In this document: piece after piece, positions 25,538-38,493 of the stretch
Layout of the letters: the number at the start of each line of letters is the position of its first letter
How positions within the stretch are numbered: the first letter of the stretch is position 1
Assembly: GCF_949987515.2 (NCBI RefSeq)
Contig: NC_082694.2
Span: 72,104,080 to 72,168,079, forward strand
DNA from: Delphinus delphis
Lineage: Eukaryota > Chordata > Mammalia > Artiodactyla > Delphinidae
Length of the DNA stretch: 64,000 nt
Reading direction: 5' to 3'
Position numbers and translations under genes: made by a program
The notes under the pieces: model-generated
What the model saw: only the letters and a program-made list of their open reading frames with translations
Told to the model about the DNA's origin: nothing
Databases searched by the model: none

Positions 25538-27299
25538 CAGGGAGTTCCCCGAGGGGGCCTGGGATGTGAGCCTGAAGACCCCCCAGAGAACCAGGCCCCG
25601 GCGCTCTGGGTTCCCAGCTCAGCCTGCTACGCACAGCTCTGGAAAGGTCACATCCAATTTCTAACTTCTCTCGCTGCTGAATCCCGGGGGTGGAGGCCAT
25701 GGCCATTTGGGAGGCTTTGGGGAGGCAGAATGTGAGCTCTGTGAGGGCAGAGCGTTCTGTTTGTGATGCACGGTAGGCACTCACTACATTCTTGTTGGCT
25801 GAGGGCACAAATGAGCCTTTCCCCTACAGCACCCCCGCCTGACGATCTTCCCAGTCGTCCTTGTGACCTGTGCATGACTTGGGATGGGGGAGATGTGGCC
25901 TGTCCCCAGGAGGGTGCCCACCTCTGGGAGAGCAGCTGTAGACAGTGCCCCTCATGGACCCAGTGCACAGCCCGGGTCAGGAAAAACCTCCGAGCTGAAA
26001 GGCCAATTCACCTGAGCACAGTTCTCGCTTCGGGTGGTGCTGGTGGTAGGGAGGTGGCAGAGGGGTGTCAATCCTTCCAGGCCGTGACGGAAACCCAGTG
26101 ACTGGTGTTCCAGTGGGGTGCCAGAAGTCCATTCAGGTATGATTCTGTCTAACACAGAGCTCTTACGACGACCTCCCCAGCGAGGACAAAAGCCTCTGAG
26201 CCTCTGGTGACAACCTACCCACCAAGCTCTTATGTGCCCTGGGAGGTCAGTCCAGCGAAGAGAAGTCTGCCAGGCCGTGTTGGGAGACAGAGCTCAGCCT
26301 TCCTGCTCATCCACCCTCCACTTGCTGCCCTCAGGGGCCACTCTTAGTTCTTGGTGGTCCAACTATCCAAGAGAAAAAAGAGCTTTCACACTCGGAAAAA
26401 CCTCTGCTAGAGTACCAGCTGGCTTCAGCTCAGCTCCCAGCCTCCGCGGAGTTGCTGCCTGGGCACCTGAGAGACCCCCTATGCCGCCGCCGCCCCCATC
26501 GGAGAGCACTGTCTCCCTGCTGCCTGCTTCACTCTTGCTGGCTGGAACTGAGCTTGTAAAGGGCGATTTTGTTCTTTAATTATTTCGGGCTAATCCTTCA
26601 CCTCCTCAGCTTTTCTGGGCTGTTAGGGAGATTCCCTGTGGTTCCAGTCACTCAGTGACTGTGTGATAAGGGACAAAGGAGATAAAGCCATCTCCTTTGG
26701 AGGAAATGGGGAGAGATTAGCTCCGGAGCCTCCGTGGCTGGTTGGCTGTGGGCCTGGCCAATGAGACTGGGTCTGTTCCATGGCAGGCTGTTGTCTTGAG
26801 GGACCAGCCTTCACCCATACGCTGACCGTAAGGCAGGCCAGCCATGGCTTCCCTCCTCTCTGTTGAAAACTGGCTCGAATGGTCAGAGGTGAAGGGAGGG
26901 CAAACAGCACAAATTTCTGTGGACAACCTGATCCACCAAGCTGACAGCCAACTAAACCAGGACTGTTAGGAAGCATCCGTTCCCTTCTCTTGGCTCTCTC
27001 AGTACAGATGTGCTGTGGGATCATCTCACTCAGGTCCCAGGGACCCAGCGTGGGTCATCCAGGGTCTGGAGTTAAGAGAGTAGAACCGGTCCAGAGCCCA
27101 GGACCTAGAGCAAACTGAGAATTTACATCTAGAGCCCAGAGCTTAAAATCTAGAACTTCAAGCCCCAGCCAGAGCCCAGTTTAACACAGAGGCTAGATTA
27201 TCAATTTAAACACCTGAAGTTCAGACAACTGGACCCACTTCTGAGAACCCTCCCAGCACCAGTACGCTAGAAAGTTCCCTTCTCTGTCTCCAGCCCTCT

Positions 27300-28050
27300 G
27301 ATTGGCACCTGACAGTGTGTGGAGAATTAATTATGGTCAGAGCTTTTCAACATGCAATAAAAAGCCTTTTAAACCATTCCGATGGGAGGTGATTAACTCT
27401 ATTAAGTGGCATTATGGATCTCCTATCTGTTGCTTTCATAAACATAGTTGTAGGTGGAATGTTTTATTATGGGCATAAAAATGTCCCACATTACAATGTA
27501 TAAGCACATATTGATGTTATATTTCTTTACTGTGCTGCACGCCCCAATCCCCAACCACTCCGAAAAGAAACTACAGGTCTTAATAATTTATGCTCCCAGT
27601 TTTAACCAGGATTATCAATGGCAGCTTTTGAGCTTTCTCTTTTGGCAACACTATAGATCATAGTAAAAATGCACCGACAAGCGATGTGTCCGTTTGATTT
27701 TTTCCACCTGAATCAGCAGCCCAAACTCCAGACACAGCAGTTTAGGGCAAGCAGCACACTGAAGAATTTAAGTCTAAGCATTTAATCTGTTCTTTCCATA
27801 AATTTCTGCTGCTTGTGCTTTATAATGATTCTACCAGAGGAAGTTTATTTATATCGCAGATTTTCAGCATCAGCACATTGAGAACACAACGGCGATCGCT
27901 CAGTCAATAGCTTACAGCCATGTATAATATCACTCCGGAAATCAAAAGCCCATTTGAAGAAAAGAAGCCTCCGATTAAAGTCACTTGAAGACATCAATAA
28001 TTTGGAACTCGCTAAAGAGAAGTTATAAATATCCAGCCTGCGCATATGCA
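27300..28050. other. AT-rich block, candidate conserved noncoding element
   Basis: This stretch is clearly more AT-rich than the surrounding intron, has few CpGs, no recognisable transposon, and homeodomain-type cores such as TTAATTA and ATTAA repeated through it. It abuts the CpG-rich patch. Such sequence is typical of deeply conserved enhancers in large developmental introns, but conservation cannot be seen from one genome. No reading frame of interest was found. Confidence 0.35.
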
Positions 28051-28054
28051 AATA

Positions 28055-28290
28055 GGCGTTTGCAGACGCGCGACCGCCCCGCGAGCCCGGGAACCTCCCG
28101 TGGTCCCTCCCTCCCCGGAGGCACGTGCGGGGGGCGGGCCCGGCTACGTCACTGGGGGTGGGTCCTCCTCTCTCCCGGAGGCGGCGCGCCCAAGTCGGCG
28201 CGCGGGCGCCTGTACCCCAGTCAGAGCGACCGGCTAGGTCTGGGTGTTGTGCTGGGCTTCACGGCCGGCGAGGAGTAGGAACCCAACCTT
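28055..28290. promoter_or_regulatory. Intragenic CpG-rich patch, candidate promoter or enhancer
   Basis: About 28 CpG dinucleotides can be counted in roughly 220 bp, in otherwise CpG-poor intron. The patch contains GGCGCGCC, a CACGTG-like GCACGTGCGG, a CRE-like CTACGTCACTG near 28144 and GC-box-like GGGGGCGGGCC. An octamer-like ATGCAAAT lies just to its left near 28045. This is the composition of a small CpG island. It lies between the proline-rich and BTB exons, so a minus-strand promoter here could make a shorter KLHL29 transcript. A bidirectional noncoding promoter or an enhancer is equally possible. No TATA box or first exon can be identified. Confidence 0.55.
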
Positions 28291-28504
28291 AAAACCCAAA
28301 GCTAGCGCCTTTCTGGGTTGTTTACCACGTGTCAGTTACTGGGTCTAGAGGCACTTTGCATCTGCCGCCCTCAGCCATCTTGCTGATTCCTTAAGTCATA
28401 TATACCCAATGGCCACCCCGCCCCCATCGGCTTCATCTCGTTGAGGGGAGGGGAGGAAGCACCCGCGCTTTGAAAAGCCCCCAGCATGCATGCTTCCTGC
28501 TACC

Positions 28505-28670
28505 CCGCTGAGATGCACGGATTACATTATCGCTTTTTATTCTCCCAGCAACTCTATGGCTGAAGGTCCCCATTTCACAGATGAGAAAATAGGGTTCAGA
28601 GAGAGTCCCTGGCCACTGAGTGGCAGAAGCAAGATTTGAATCAAACTCTGCTTAATTCGCAGCCCCGCAT
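28505..28670 (-). mobile_element. MIR SINE, antisense
   Basis: CCCATTTCACAGATGAGAAA, CACTGAGTGGCAGAAGCAAG and ATTTGAATCAAACTCTGC are antisense MIR. Confidence 0.65.
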
Positions 28671-29574
28671 TTATAATTTTAAGGTGCTATAGTTTGCTGT
28701 TTCCTGCTTGCCCTAGCTGCTTTCTCAGGGCAGGGCAGGGCCTGCCCAGGGGCCTAGAGAGATTTAGGGGTCATTTGGGAAGGTGAGGCTCAGGGTCCAA
28801 GGAGCACCATGAACGGTCGTGCTGTAGCCAAAGGGGGGGAATGTGGATGACGGAGGCTGGGTAGAGCTGGCTGGGGAGGCGAGCTGGAGGGCTGGCTGGC
28901 GGGCCTGCTGGGCAAGATCCTTGCTAGGGCCTCCTGGGGTGGGATGGGAGGGGCCAAGGCGAAGCCCAGGCCTTGGATCTGGAGTCAGCTGGGGGCCTGG
29001 GCTCTGGACTTGAGGTGGTGAGGGGACCTCAGACCTTCAGGAAGGGAAGGAAGGCAGAATGGACCCATTGGGAGGAGCCGGGGCCCCAGGTGGTGCTGGT
29101 GAGCTCAATGGCCACAGACCAGAAGCTGCACTACCCCCAGGTAACCCTAGCAATGGCCAAGGCCTACACGGCCAAAGCCCCTGAGAGCACAACTACCCCT
29201 CAGGAGAAACTCTGCTCGTTGCCCAGAAGCGTAACGTGGTCCTGCACGAGGCAAGGTTCCCTCAGAGAGTGAGTTACCTATGGGCAGTGGGCCATAATAA
29301 GGTAATAAGGTTAAACCCTGCCGAAGTGGACAAGAGAAAATGTGACAAAGGGCAGAACATTTGAATTAAGTTATATAAAATCATAGAAGGTGACTGAAAA
29401 AGGACAACTTTCTTCAGGATGACTTCTGCCTTAAAAGACACCCTGACTGGAGCCACCTCAATGCCTTTACTCAAGCTGTCCCGTCCCCCCAGATTCCCAC
29501 CCTGTGTCCACAGCACTGCGGTAAGGTTTATGCTTCAGTACTGTGAGCATAATCGATCACTTTCAGCTACAGTC

Positions 29575-29720
29575 GTTCATTCCTTCACTCATTCTATTCA
29601 CTCGTACATTCAACCAATATTTATTGAGCACCTACCATGTTCCAGGCACTGGGGATACAGCAATGAAGGAAACAGACCCATAGCCCTGCCCCCACGGAGC
29701 ACAGATCCTAGAGGATTTTG
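29575..29720 (-). mobile_element. L2 3'-end fragment, antisense
   Basis: CAACCAATATTTATTGAGCA, CCTACCATGTTCCAGGCACT and GGGGATACAGCAATGAAGG are the classic antisense L2 3' end. Confidence 0.7.
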
Positions 29721-31404
29721 CTGGCCTCTCTGTCCCTCCTTCTCAAGGGCTGGTGTGGTTCAGCGGGCTCTTGAGGGCTGGGCAGCGCAGCCGGGCCGAC
29801 AGGCATCCTCACTCATGCTTTTGGCTGCAGCTGGTCCCAGAGCTCCCAGCAAATGGCTTTTCTGAGCCTCAAGCTGCGCGGACTCATCGTCTCTCTGCCC
29901 TTCTTCCTAGCCTGCTGGGGAGGTTGTTTCTTCGGAGATCCTTCCAGGCCAAAGGTCAGTGTGTGTGTGGGGTCTCTACTCCCAGATGGGGAAGACCACA
30001 TCCTTCCAGATAAATGACCTAGTCCTGGGATGGGGATTATACACCCATGTTCCCCTCTCCCCCTGCTCCAGTGCCAGGAGGACTCCAAGCCTAGCCACAA
30101 TTAGAGCCTGGCAGGGTGGAGGACTGGCCCTCTGATGAACGCGGTCGGAGGCCTTGCACACGTGTGCAGGTGCATCCGTACAGGTGAAGACTTCTCAGGG
30201 GCGTCTCCTGGATGTATAGGACATTCGGAGCTTGGGCTTCTCTCCTTCCTATTGACTGACCAGGGCAGAGGCTGGCTGGATGCCCCGATCAACCAGCAGC
30301 TCTCATTCCAGCCCTAGTGCTACCTGCCCCCGGGGGAGGAGCTGGATTCCCAGGGGGCTGGAGCCTCAAGGGTTGAGGGCTGGGGGACAGTAACTTGAGA
30401 TCCTCTCCCCTTTTCCGCTGCAGGAACCAGCTCTTGTTGGGACGGAATGCTCCACTTTCCTGGAATCCTCCTCCCTCCTGGGAACTCTCGGGCAGGCACA
30501 TACATACTGTTTTCTACAGTTCCTCAGGAGGGCCCTCTGGTTTCTGTTTGGCAGCCACAGGGGTTCTGGGGATGGTTGCTGGGAAACCCTGCTGAGATCA
30601 CACCTGACTTTCCCCAAGGAGGATGAGCTGCCTCAGCTGGGGTGGAGGCCCCAGCGTGAATCCGGAGAGATGGGGCCAGTGCTGCCTGAGGCAGCAGGCG
30701 GCAGGAGCTGGGGCTGACCAGAGCCACACCTGGGGTGGCTGGAGGGCAGCAGCCTCCAGTGACGGGGGAGGGAGCTTAGTGAGAAGTGAGGACCACCGAA
30801 GGGTTTTGACTAGGGCAGGGCCTGCTCAGACGGGCACTTTAGAGATGCTCTAACTGTGGAGTGGAGAGTAGCAGTGAGGGGGCAGGCCTGGGGCCAGGGG
30901 GAGAGGAGGAGGCCGCATGGCCACCCAGGGAGCCCTGACCGATGGGTGACAGAGCAGAGCGGGGGAGGTAAACAGACCACACTGAGGCTGATGGGGTGGG
31001 CAGGAGGGCCTGGGTGTGGAGGGTCGGGTGGGCTGAGGTTGAAAGGCCCTGGTGAAGAACGGCCGACAGGCCTGAAGTCCTCCTGGAGGTTTGGGGCTCC
31101 CCAGCCCTGAGCACAGCTTGGGCCCACGTCTGGGCACCTCCTTGGGCCTGGCTGCGTGGCAACCTGCCTCAGCTACCGTCGGGTCTCCGTGTCCCTGAAC
31201 GTCTGAGACTCTGCATCCAGCTCCTCATTTCTCACACGGGGAGGCAGAGATTCAGTGCGGGGGTCGGGGGAGGGCGGGGGAGGCTGGACTAGGCTGGAAG
31301 CCAGGCCCCTTCTGTGTTGTTCCAGAAAACACACGCTGGGCATCCTCGTGGCCAGGTCCAGCATTAGGTGCCGAGGATACAACAGTGCATATGGGGCAAA
31401 CGGC

Positions 31405-31610
31405 AAGGCTCTGGGGCCAGACAGTCTGGGTTTCCAGCCCAGCTCTGTCCCTGAGCAGTGGGGTAAACATGGGGAAGTTACTTCATGTTTCTGAGCCCAG
31501 CTTTCCTCATCTGTAAATAAGTCATAATAGCACCCACTTCAGAGGTTGCTGTAAGAGTTAAACGCGTCAACAGGAGTAATATGCCCAGAAGAGCACCTTC
31601 TAAGGGTGAC
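31405..31610 (+). mobile_element. MIR SINE
   Basis: GCTCTGGGGCCAGACAGTCT, GGGAAGTTACTTCATG, CTTTCCTCATCTGTAAATAA and GGTTGCTGTAAGAGTTAAA give a nearly full sense MIR. Confidence 0.75.
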
Positions 31611-32678
31611 GGGAGGTAATACCATCTATAAGTTCCTAACAGGCTGCTCACGTTGCACACGGCACACCTCCAGGGGGCGCCATTCACCTAGCATCATCAT
31701 AGATGTCTTTAGTTATTGTGACAGTTTTCTGGTAGGTGGCAGGCAAGGGTCTTGAGAAAAGGGTATCTTTAAACATTTCACATAAAGTTGCTAAATCTAA
31801 AGTCACTCACAGTCGAGTGGGGAAGACAGACATGAAAATAGACCATCAAGATGCTCGCTGGTGAGCCGGGCGAGTGAAGTCTGCGCGTGCCGGGGTTAAC
31901 TGAGGAGAGGATCTGATGGTCCTGAGCTCCTCTGTTTCTGGCTGAGGCTGGTGCCTCAGAGTTCTGACTTGAAGGCTCGGGGGTTGTAGGAACCCCAGCC
32001 TCATGGGAGGCCTGAGGCTGAGGACAGCCTTGCTCCCAGGCCCTCTGACCGTCCTGTCCAGACTTTACTGCCACAGGTGAGGCCATGAGGCTCTGGCTCC
32101 AGCTCTGAGAGGCCCAACTCCCTATCCTCGGCCTCAGATTGTAAATGTTCCTCTCCGCCCGCGTTCAGTTCTGCTGTGGGAAAGGCAGGCGAACACAAAA
32201 TAAATAACCAGAAGACCTCTGCACACCAGGCTCCCCTGGCTCCGCGGTGATTCCTGACTAGCTCATAATTCACCTCCTACATCCCACAGCAAGGCTGGCC
32301 CACAGTTCCTGAGGTGGGCCTCCCACCTGGCCCACCTCCCCTGCTGTCAGCCCAGGCAAAGCCAAGTCCCTAGCCTCTATCTGTAGAGAGGACATGTGGC
32401 CTGGGCTGAGGACACCCCCCTCCCCCACATCTGCTGCCACCCCTCTAATCAGCCGTCAGTAGAGGTCAGACCCTGTCACCCCCAGACTTAGCAACTTGTG
32501 CTGATGGGGCATCTTCCCTGGTGACCAGGAGTGAGGGGTGATTTCTGAAAGGGAGGGACCTTCCTCACAGACCCTCGAAGCTGAGGCTGGGGTTCGGCTC
32601 TGGAGCCCTGGAAGACAGAGACCCTTATCCCCGTGCTGGCCTTTGTCGGGGATTGTGGGACCCTCGCGGGAGTGAGCA

Positions 32679-32714
32679 GGGGAGGGGAGGGAGGAGGGGG
32701 GAGGGGAGGAGAGG
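32679..32714 (+). repeat. Purine-only G-rich tract, quadruplex-prone
   Basis: GGGGAGGGGAGGGAGGAGGG continues as GGG/GGGG runs separated by single A. At least four G runs with one- or two-base loops are present on the plus strand. Confidence 0.8.
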
Positions 32715-35700
32715 CCAAGTGTGAAGGCCAGAGGAAGGGAGATCTGTGGGCCCTGGTTCCAATGGTGATGCCACCTCTACAAACCTCCCCAGGCTCCTCC
32801 TGGGCCTTTTACCTCAGAGGCCTGGTGATCCCTGAGGGCTTTTGTCTGGCAGCTGAGAGGCCAGGGAAAAAAAATGCATCTTCAGCCTCTTGGCTTCTGC
32901 ACCTGCCAGAGCCTGGAAGCCTCCAGAAGCAGGACACCCAGGTGACCAAGCAGCTCAGGTGAGCTGATCCGGCCAGTGTGGAGCCCGTCCCCTCCTCAGT
33001 GCTCCAGGGGAGCCTGGGCTCTGGGGAAAAGGAGCTGCAGCCAGGCCTGCAGCAGTGTCCTCGAGACCCCACAGAGTCCCCAGCTCGCTCCCAGAGAGGG
33101 CCAGTGCCTTTTTCCGGCTCTGCTGAGCTCCTTCAAAGATATCAGCACATGGTTAATCTTCCTTCTGTTCAGAAATGCAGGGTAATTTGCTCGAGTGGGG
33201 ATTTCTGCATATTTATACTAATGTCTGTGTTTAAAGCTTATGAGACAGAGAATTGCTGAGAGATGTCCATTAGCAATATATACAGACTGCAATTATTTCT
33301 TTATGGTGTGTGGTTTGACTGCAGAATATTTTATTTCAATGGAAGTAGCAGGCTTTGCCTACTGTGTTTTCTTATGTGCCCAAAGAAATCAGTAAGAACA
33401 AAAAAGAAAAGAAAAGAGGCAAGAATAAAAGGAGTGTGACCTTTTAGGATTCTGGGAGCCTTGAATATGCTATTCCAGGAGCCGCCTTCGTCCTTGGAAT
33501 CTAAATGCCTGCACCCAAGTGCGGGGAATTCAGTGCATTTAAGAACTTGCATGAGAACCTTCCCCAGGGCGGAGGCGGAAGCTCTCAATTCATTCACCCT
33601 GGATGAGCTGGCGGGGGCGGGGGTGCCCTGTCAGAGACAAGCAGGAAGGGAACAAGGGGTGTCCTCAGAGGACCCCACTTCTGACCTCCAGCTCCTTTCC
33701 CCCATGTCCACCCCATGGACAGAAGCTAAGAAGGAAAGCAGGTTTTGATTTGAAACAAAATAAGCCTCAAGCTGGAGGTTCACAGACCAAGGCTTTCTGG
33801 AATCTGCTTGGAATCTGGTAGAAACCAACTTTTTCCTGGGGTGGGGAGGAGGGAGGAAGAAGGAGCAGGACTGTTTCAGAACCAATGAGCTGAAATTTCC
33901 AGCATGTAGACCAGGAGGGAAGAGCCTCGTTGGGGAGTTTTGGTTAGTGGGGGCCCAGCCTGGTAGAGTGTGGCCGGGAGGCCGGGGAACCCCTCCTCTG
34001 CAGCCCCACCTGGTGCTCACCTAGCTCCACCGCAGCGCCCACCCGGCCTGTCCTGGCCTCTCCTGTGACTTTTCCATGTGGGTGCCCAAGAGCTTAAGGC
34101 AGACAAACGCCCAGCAGGCCTCACAGACAGATCGGACCCCCGTGCGCCCTGTAAGAACGCCTCAATTACCAGCCACTGGGAGGGAATCATTGAGCCTAAG
34201 GTGGTCCCCAAGATGCAGAAACGGATGCTGTCTTAAAGGGCTTTTTGGATAAGAAAGGCTGGACAAGCCGGGGTGGATGGATGCAGACGGATGACTTCTG
34301 GTTTTGCGCAGCAGCAAACCGGTGTTGACTTTTTCTTGCCTCCTCCTGGGGCCCCAGGGCCTCTCAGCCCTTCCCCTTCTGCCCTCACACCTCTCTGTCC
34401 TCCCAGCCGGCCCTCGGCACAGCCAGAGCATCTGGGCAGCCCCGGCGGGGCCGCTGCCCGCCTCCTTCCCGTGGTGCCCTCCATCTCCTGGCCTCCACAA
34501 AGCCAGCTTTCATCTGCCGCCTCGACTTACCCTCGGAGGGGAGGCACCATTCTTTCCTGGCCTCAAAATAGTTCCCTGAAGTCAGTGTTGACTTCTCACT
34601 GCCTTCTTGCATAGAAATCTTTTCCAAGAGGCGCCGGGGTCCAGGAGAGGGACAGATGGTCCCTTTCTTTTTATAACACGGCCAGTCTTTTGAAGTGAAG
34701 AGCTATAAACACAAGTTTTGCCTTCAGCAGATGTTCTGTGGGCACAACAAGTATCACTTTGTGCTCTGCAGCAACTGTGAGCGGTGCTAGCTGGGGAGGA
34801 GACTGAAATCGAGAGAGCGTCGGTATGTATTCAGGGGCCCAGGGGCCATGGCGTGACGGGCCCCGTTCGGTCTGAGCCAGAACTTGTCTTTCTGCTCAGC
34901 CAGTTACAGGTCTGTACTTCCTGGGAATGGTGTCTGCTCACCTTCCCTGAGCCCAAGGACCACCCAGCCCAAGACCCACCTGTGCAGTGGCTGTTTCTGA
35001 AGGGGTGGCCCTCTACCTGTGCTCTGTGCAGCTCTCCACACTAATCCTGGGCTGGGTCTAAAGGGTCTAAAAGCTGTGGGCCAGGGCGGATGCTCTTCCA
35101 GAGATCCACGGTTCAGTTTGATCACTTTCTCCCTTGAGCTATTTACCATACGTTGTCCAGTCCCGGTGGCTGTATTGGGGTGATTCAGGCAAGAATGGTC
35201 AGTCAGACATATCTGTTGAGCTCCCAAGGAGGTGAAGGCTGTGTGAGATGTCAGTGGGAAGCCAATTCCCAGAGCTCTACCCTGGTGGCTCCTCGTCCAC
35301 TGGTGACCGACATGAGGCGTCAGTAACTACTTCTAAATGGATGTGCTGCTATTTGGTGGACTTCAAAACTTTCGTTCATTTAAAAGGGCATAAGCTCATT
35401 AATAGACCTCATTAACTTCAAGGATGTATCATCTTTGCACGGAATTGGCTCTTTCGTAGGATGACGGGCTCCATTAACTTTATTGCGCCGGTAATACTTT
35501 GTATAACGTGTGGGAGATGTAGCGACAGGAAGGGATCTGCTTGACTGTCAAGCTCCAGCGGCTTCTGTGGTGGTCAGTGAATGCCCTGTCTTCGGCTTCC
35601 TGAAAGGGCCCGATGTGCCCCGTAATTAACTTTGGGAATTAGGTCCAGCCATCCAGTCACCCATCCATCCACAGGACACTTTTGGGGATGAGGAAAGAAC

Positions 35701-37083
35701 CCAAGAATCATCAATTTATATTGAGAAATACCAGATGCATGACTCTCGGGGACATAAGACAGCCACTGTGGGACTTGCCCATCCTTAGCCCAACATGCTT
35801 AGTGACAATATAGGCTCTGCAACCGGAGGCTTCAAGCTGTGGTGCGGTGGGAAGGGGTGGGCATCAGAGGCGCGCAGTTTTGATATGACTTCCTTCCCGT
35901 TCTACCACTTATACTTGGGCCTTGATTATATACCCAGGCCTTGACTTTCCACCTATGAATCTGCCTCACAGGACAGCTGCAAGGATTACATAAATACAGA
36001 GTGAATAGATGATGAAAATGAAACATCCACTCCCCACCCTGTGCCCTTCCGGAAGGCTGCATCTACCAGCGTTGCCCACCAGCCCCCCTGGATGGCTGAG
36101 ACCACGCAGCAGGGCCGGCCTTACAGCCCGGGCTGGTGGCATTACTGCAAACACCCAGGGGGAGGCCACAAGTCTACTCATCCCCTGCCTTCCGGGACGA
36201 ATGACATTAAGTTAGGAATTCTGGAGTCACTGCCCGCACCAAAGAAACCTTGCCTCATACATAACTGTTGGTTAGTCGAAGAAGGTAATGAATGTCTCCA
36301 TATAGAAGAAAGACCGAAAATATAGGAATTATTTTTGGATCAATGAGAATTTCTGAAAGCTGCCTGTTCAAATGGCCAGATGGTCCAGGAGCCTTCAGAA
36401 TCACCACATGCGGCTCCTCAACTTAGGGACCTGTGAGGTCCTTGGCAACAGGTTCTGGGGTTTGAGCAAGTGTAAGGCATCCTGGGCATGTGAACTGGGC
36501 CACTGTGTTGGTCCTCGAAGGTGCTCTGGCCCCTAATGGACAAGCGTGGCTGACCGCTAAAGGCGTTCATGCTTCTAGGAAGGAGCTGGGCTCTTTAAAT
36601 GGGTCTCAACTTACTGAAATAACCACAGTGTATCAGCAGGTTTGAAAGCCCCCAAGTTCAAAAACAAAAACCAAAACCACCTAGTATTTGTAGAGACCTG
36701 GAGGGTGGGACTCTGCTCAGGGGAGCACTAAGCAGGCATTTCCAGGACAAGCCCCCAGCCACGGGGGTGATGGGGTGAGGGCCCGGAGCCCGAGTTACAG
36801 AGTTTCCCCCTGTCATCCTTCCCCCTCCTTGCTGGACAGCGTCTCCTCCCCGTCACTCCCAGGGCCAACATGGGCCTTGCCCATGGTGGTGCTATTATGA
36901 CGTGGCCCCCCTTTAAGTGTGTGGGTGTCTTGTTCCTTCTCTTCCTCCCATTCAGGCCTGGTGGAGCTGCCGGTGAGCACAGCATTCCTGTGGCCCGTGC
37001 CGCTTTGATCACAGTGGCCTGGCAGTGTGTGTCCCCTGGGCAGGGCCTGGAGAGGCATGGTCATCAGGCCAAGTGCAGCCAAG

Positions 37084-37198
37084 TGTGTCCCCCATGCCCA
37101 AATTGCTATGTTGAAAGCCTCATCCTCAATGTGACTGTATTTAGAGATAGGGCCTTTAAGGAGGTAATTAAGGTTAAATGAGGGCATAGGGATGGGAC
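37084..37198 (+). repeat. 115-bp perfect copy of part of the downstream LTR
   Basis: From TGTGTCCCCCATGCCC to GCATAGGGATGGGAC every base equals 38509-38623. Immediately outside, the sequences differ (aag/aat on the left, agtgc/tcatc on the right). The copy has no LTR ends and no target-site duplication that I can see, and lies 1,425 bp from its twin in the same orientation. Confidence 0.95.
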
Positions 37199-38493
37199 AG
37201 TGCTCACTGGGCCTGTCTCTATGTGGTGTTCAGTCTGCAGGGAGAGAGAAGCTTCTAGGAAGAAGAACTCCTAGCAGCAGATGATCCTAGGGGATGGGGG
37301 AGGTTTCACAGGGAATTTGCTAGAGGCAGTTTCTTGCGATATCTCAGTGACACCTCTGAACCTCAGTTTCCCCACTTGTAACCTGAGGGAGGCCAGTCTC
37401 TAAATGAGCTTTAAGGTAATGGCCTACTCTGAAATTCACTATTGTGGTGGAGGAGGGGACGGGTGGAAGGGAGGGTATGGAGTTGTTGGGAGAGCACAGC
37501 TGGGAGGTGGGGCTGCGGTGGGCTGGGCTGAGATACATTTAACACCTAGGCACCAAAGGAAGTAAGTTTGAAAACTCGGTGGAAAGGTAAACTTGCTGCT
37601 ATGGCCAAGACTGGGGGCAAAAGGGTGCAGGAATGAAGGGGGTTCAGAGGAATGACCAACAATCCCGAGCCTGATGAGAAAGAGGAGGGAGGAGACCCCA
37701 AAGGACCAGTGGAGTGGACAGTAGGACTTTTGTGAGATTTTTTTCTTTTCTCTTAATTTGGAAGTTGGAGTGTGTGTGTGCCTGTGTGTGTATGAGTGTG
37801 TGTTTTATACAAATAAGTCACGATCGTTACAGAAATGTTAGACTCTCTGCAGTGTGATGCTCAGGACCAAGGGGGTGACTGTCCCGTGTCGCCTGGTGTC
37901 CCTTTAAGAGGCCCTTTGACACACTGGAGCATGACCAGGGAGGACGCCAGCGTGGTAAAGGACCGAAGCACCCATAGGATGAACTGTTGAGGTCACTGGA
38001 GATATTTGTAGAAAAGGAAATTCTGCCACCGTCACAAATCTGAAGGGCTGTCATGTAGAACAGGGGCCAGCTTTGCTCTGAGGGTCCCAGAGGGCAGGAC
38101 CATGGAAGTTACAGGAAGACAGCTCTCAATCATTTAACAGGATAAACCATCTAGCTGTGGGTGGCCGCTGCTTAGTCCCCAGTGGTGGAGGGCGGATTCC
38201 TGCTTCCACTAGATGGCTCTGAGATCCCTCCCAGCATGAAGGTTCTGTGGAATTAAAAAGTTAACCCCAAATGTGGATGATTCTAATAATGGAAAATAGA
38301 GACAGTGCTCACTTAACAGGGAATAGGTGAGCAGCTTGAAGTTAAACTGGTAAAAATGATGATAGTAAGTTTATGAAAAGGTTCAGATAACTATAAACCA
38401 TTGAAAATATCCATAGTTACATTGTAACTATCTAGTAACTGTGCTGTGGTAAGGGGCTACCGTTTCCATTTGCCAACAAGACTGAGCATAGCC

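Noticed and set aside
28046..28278. Open frames through the CpG-rich patch as a coding first exon
   Set aside because: They lie on the strand opposite KLHL29, have Arg/Pro/Gly composition typical of CpG-island sequence and no recognisable protein. They are kept only as a regulatory candidate.
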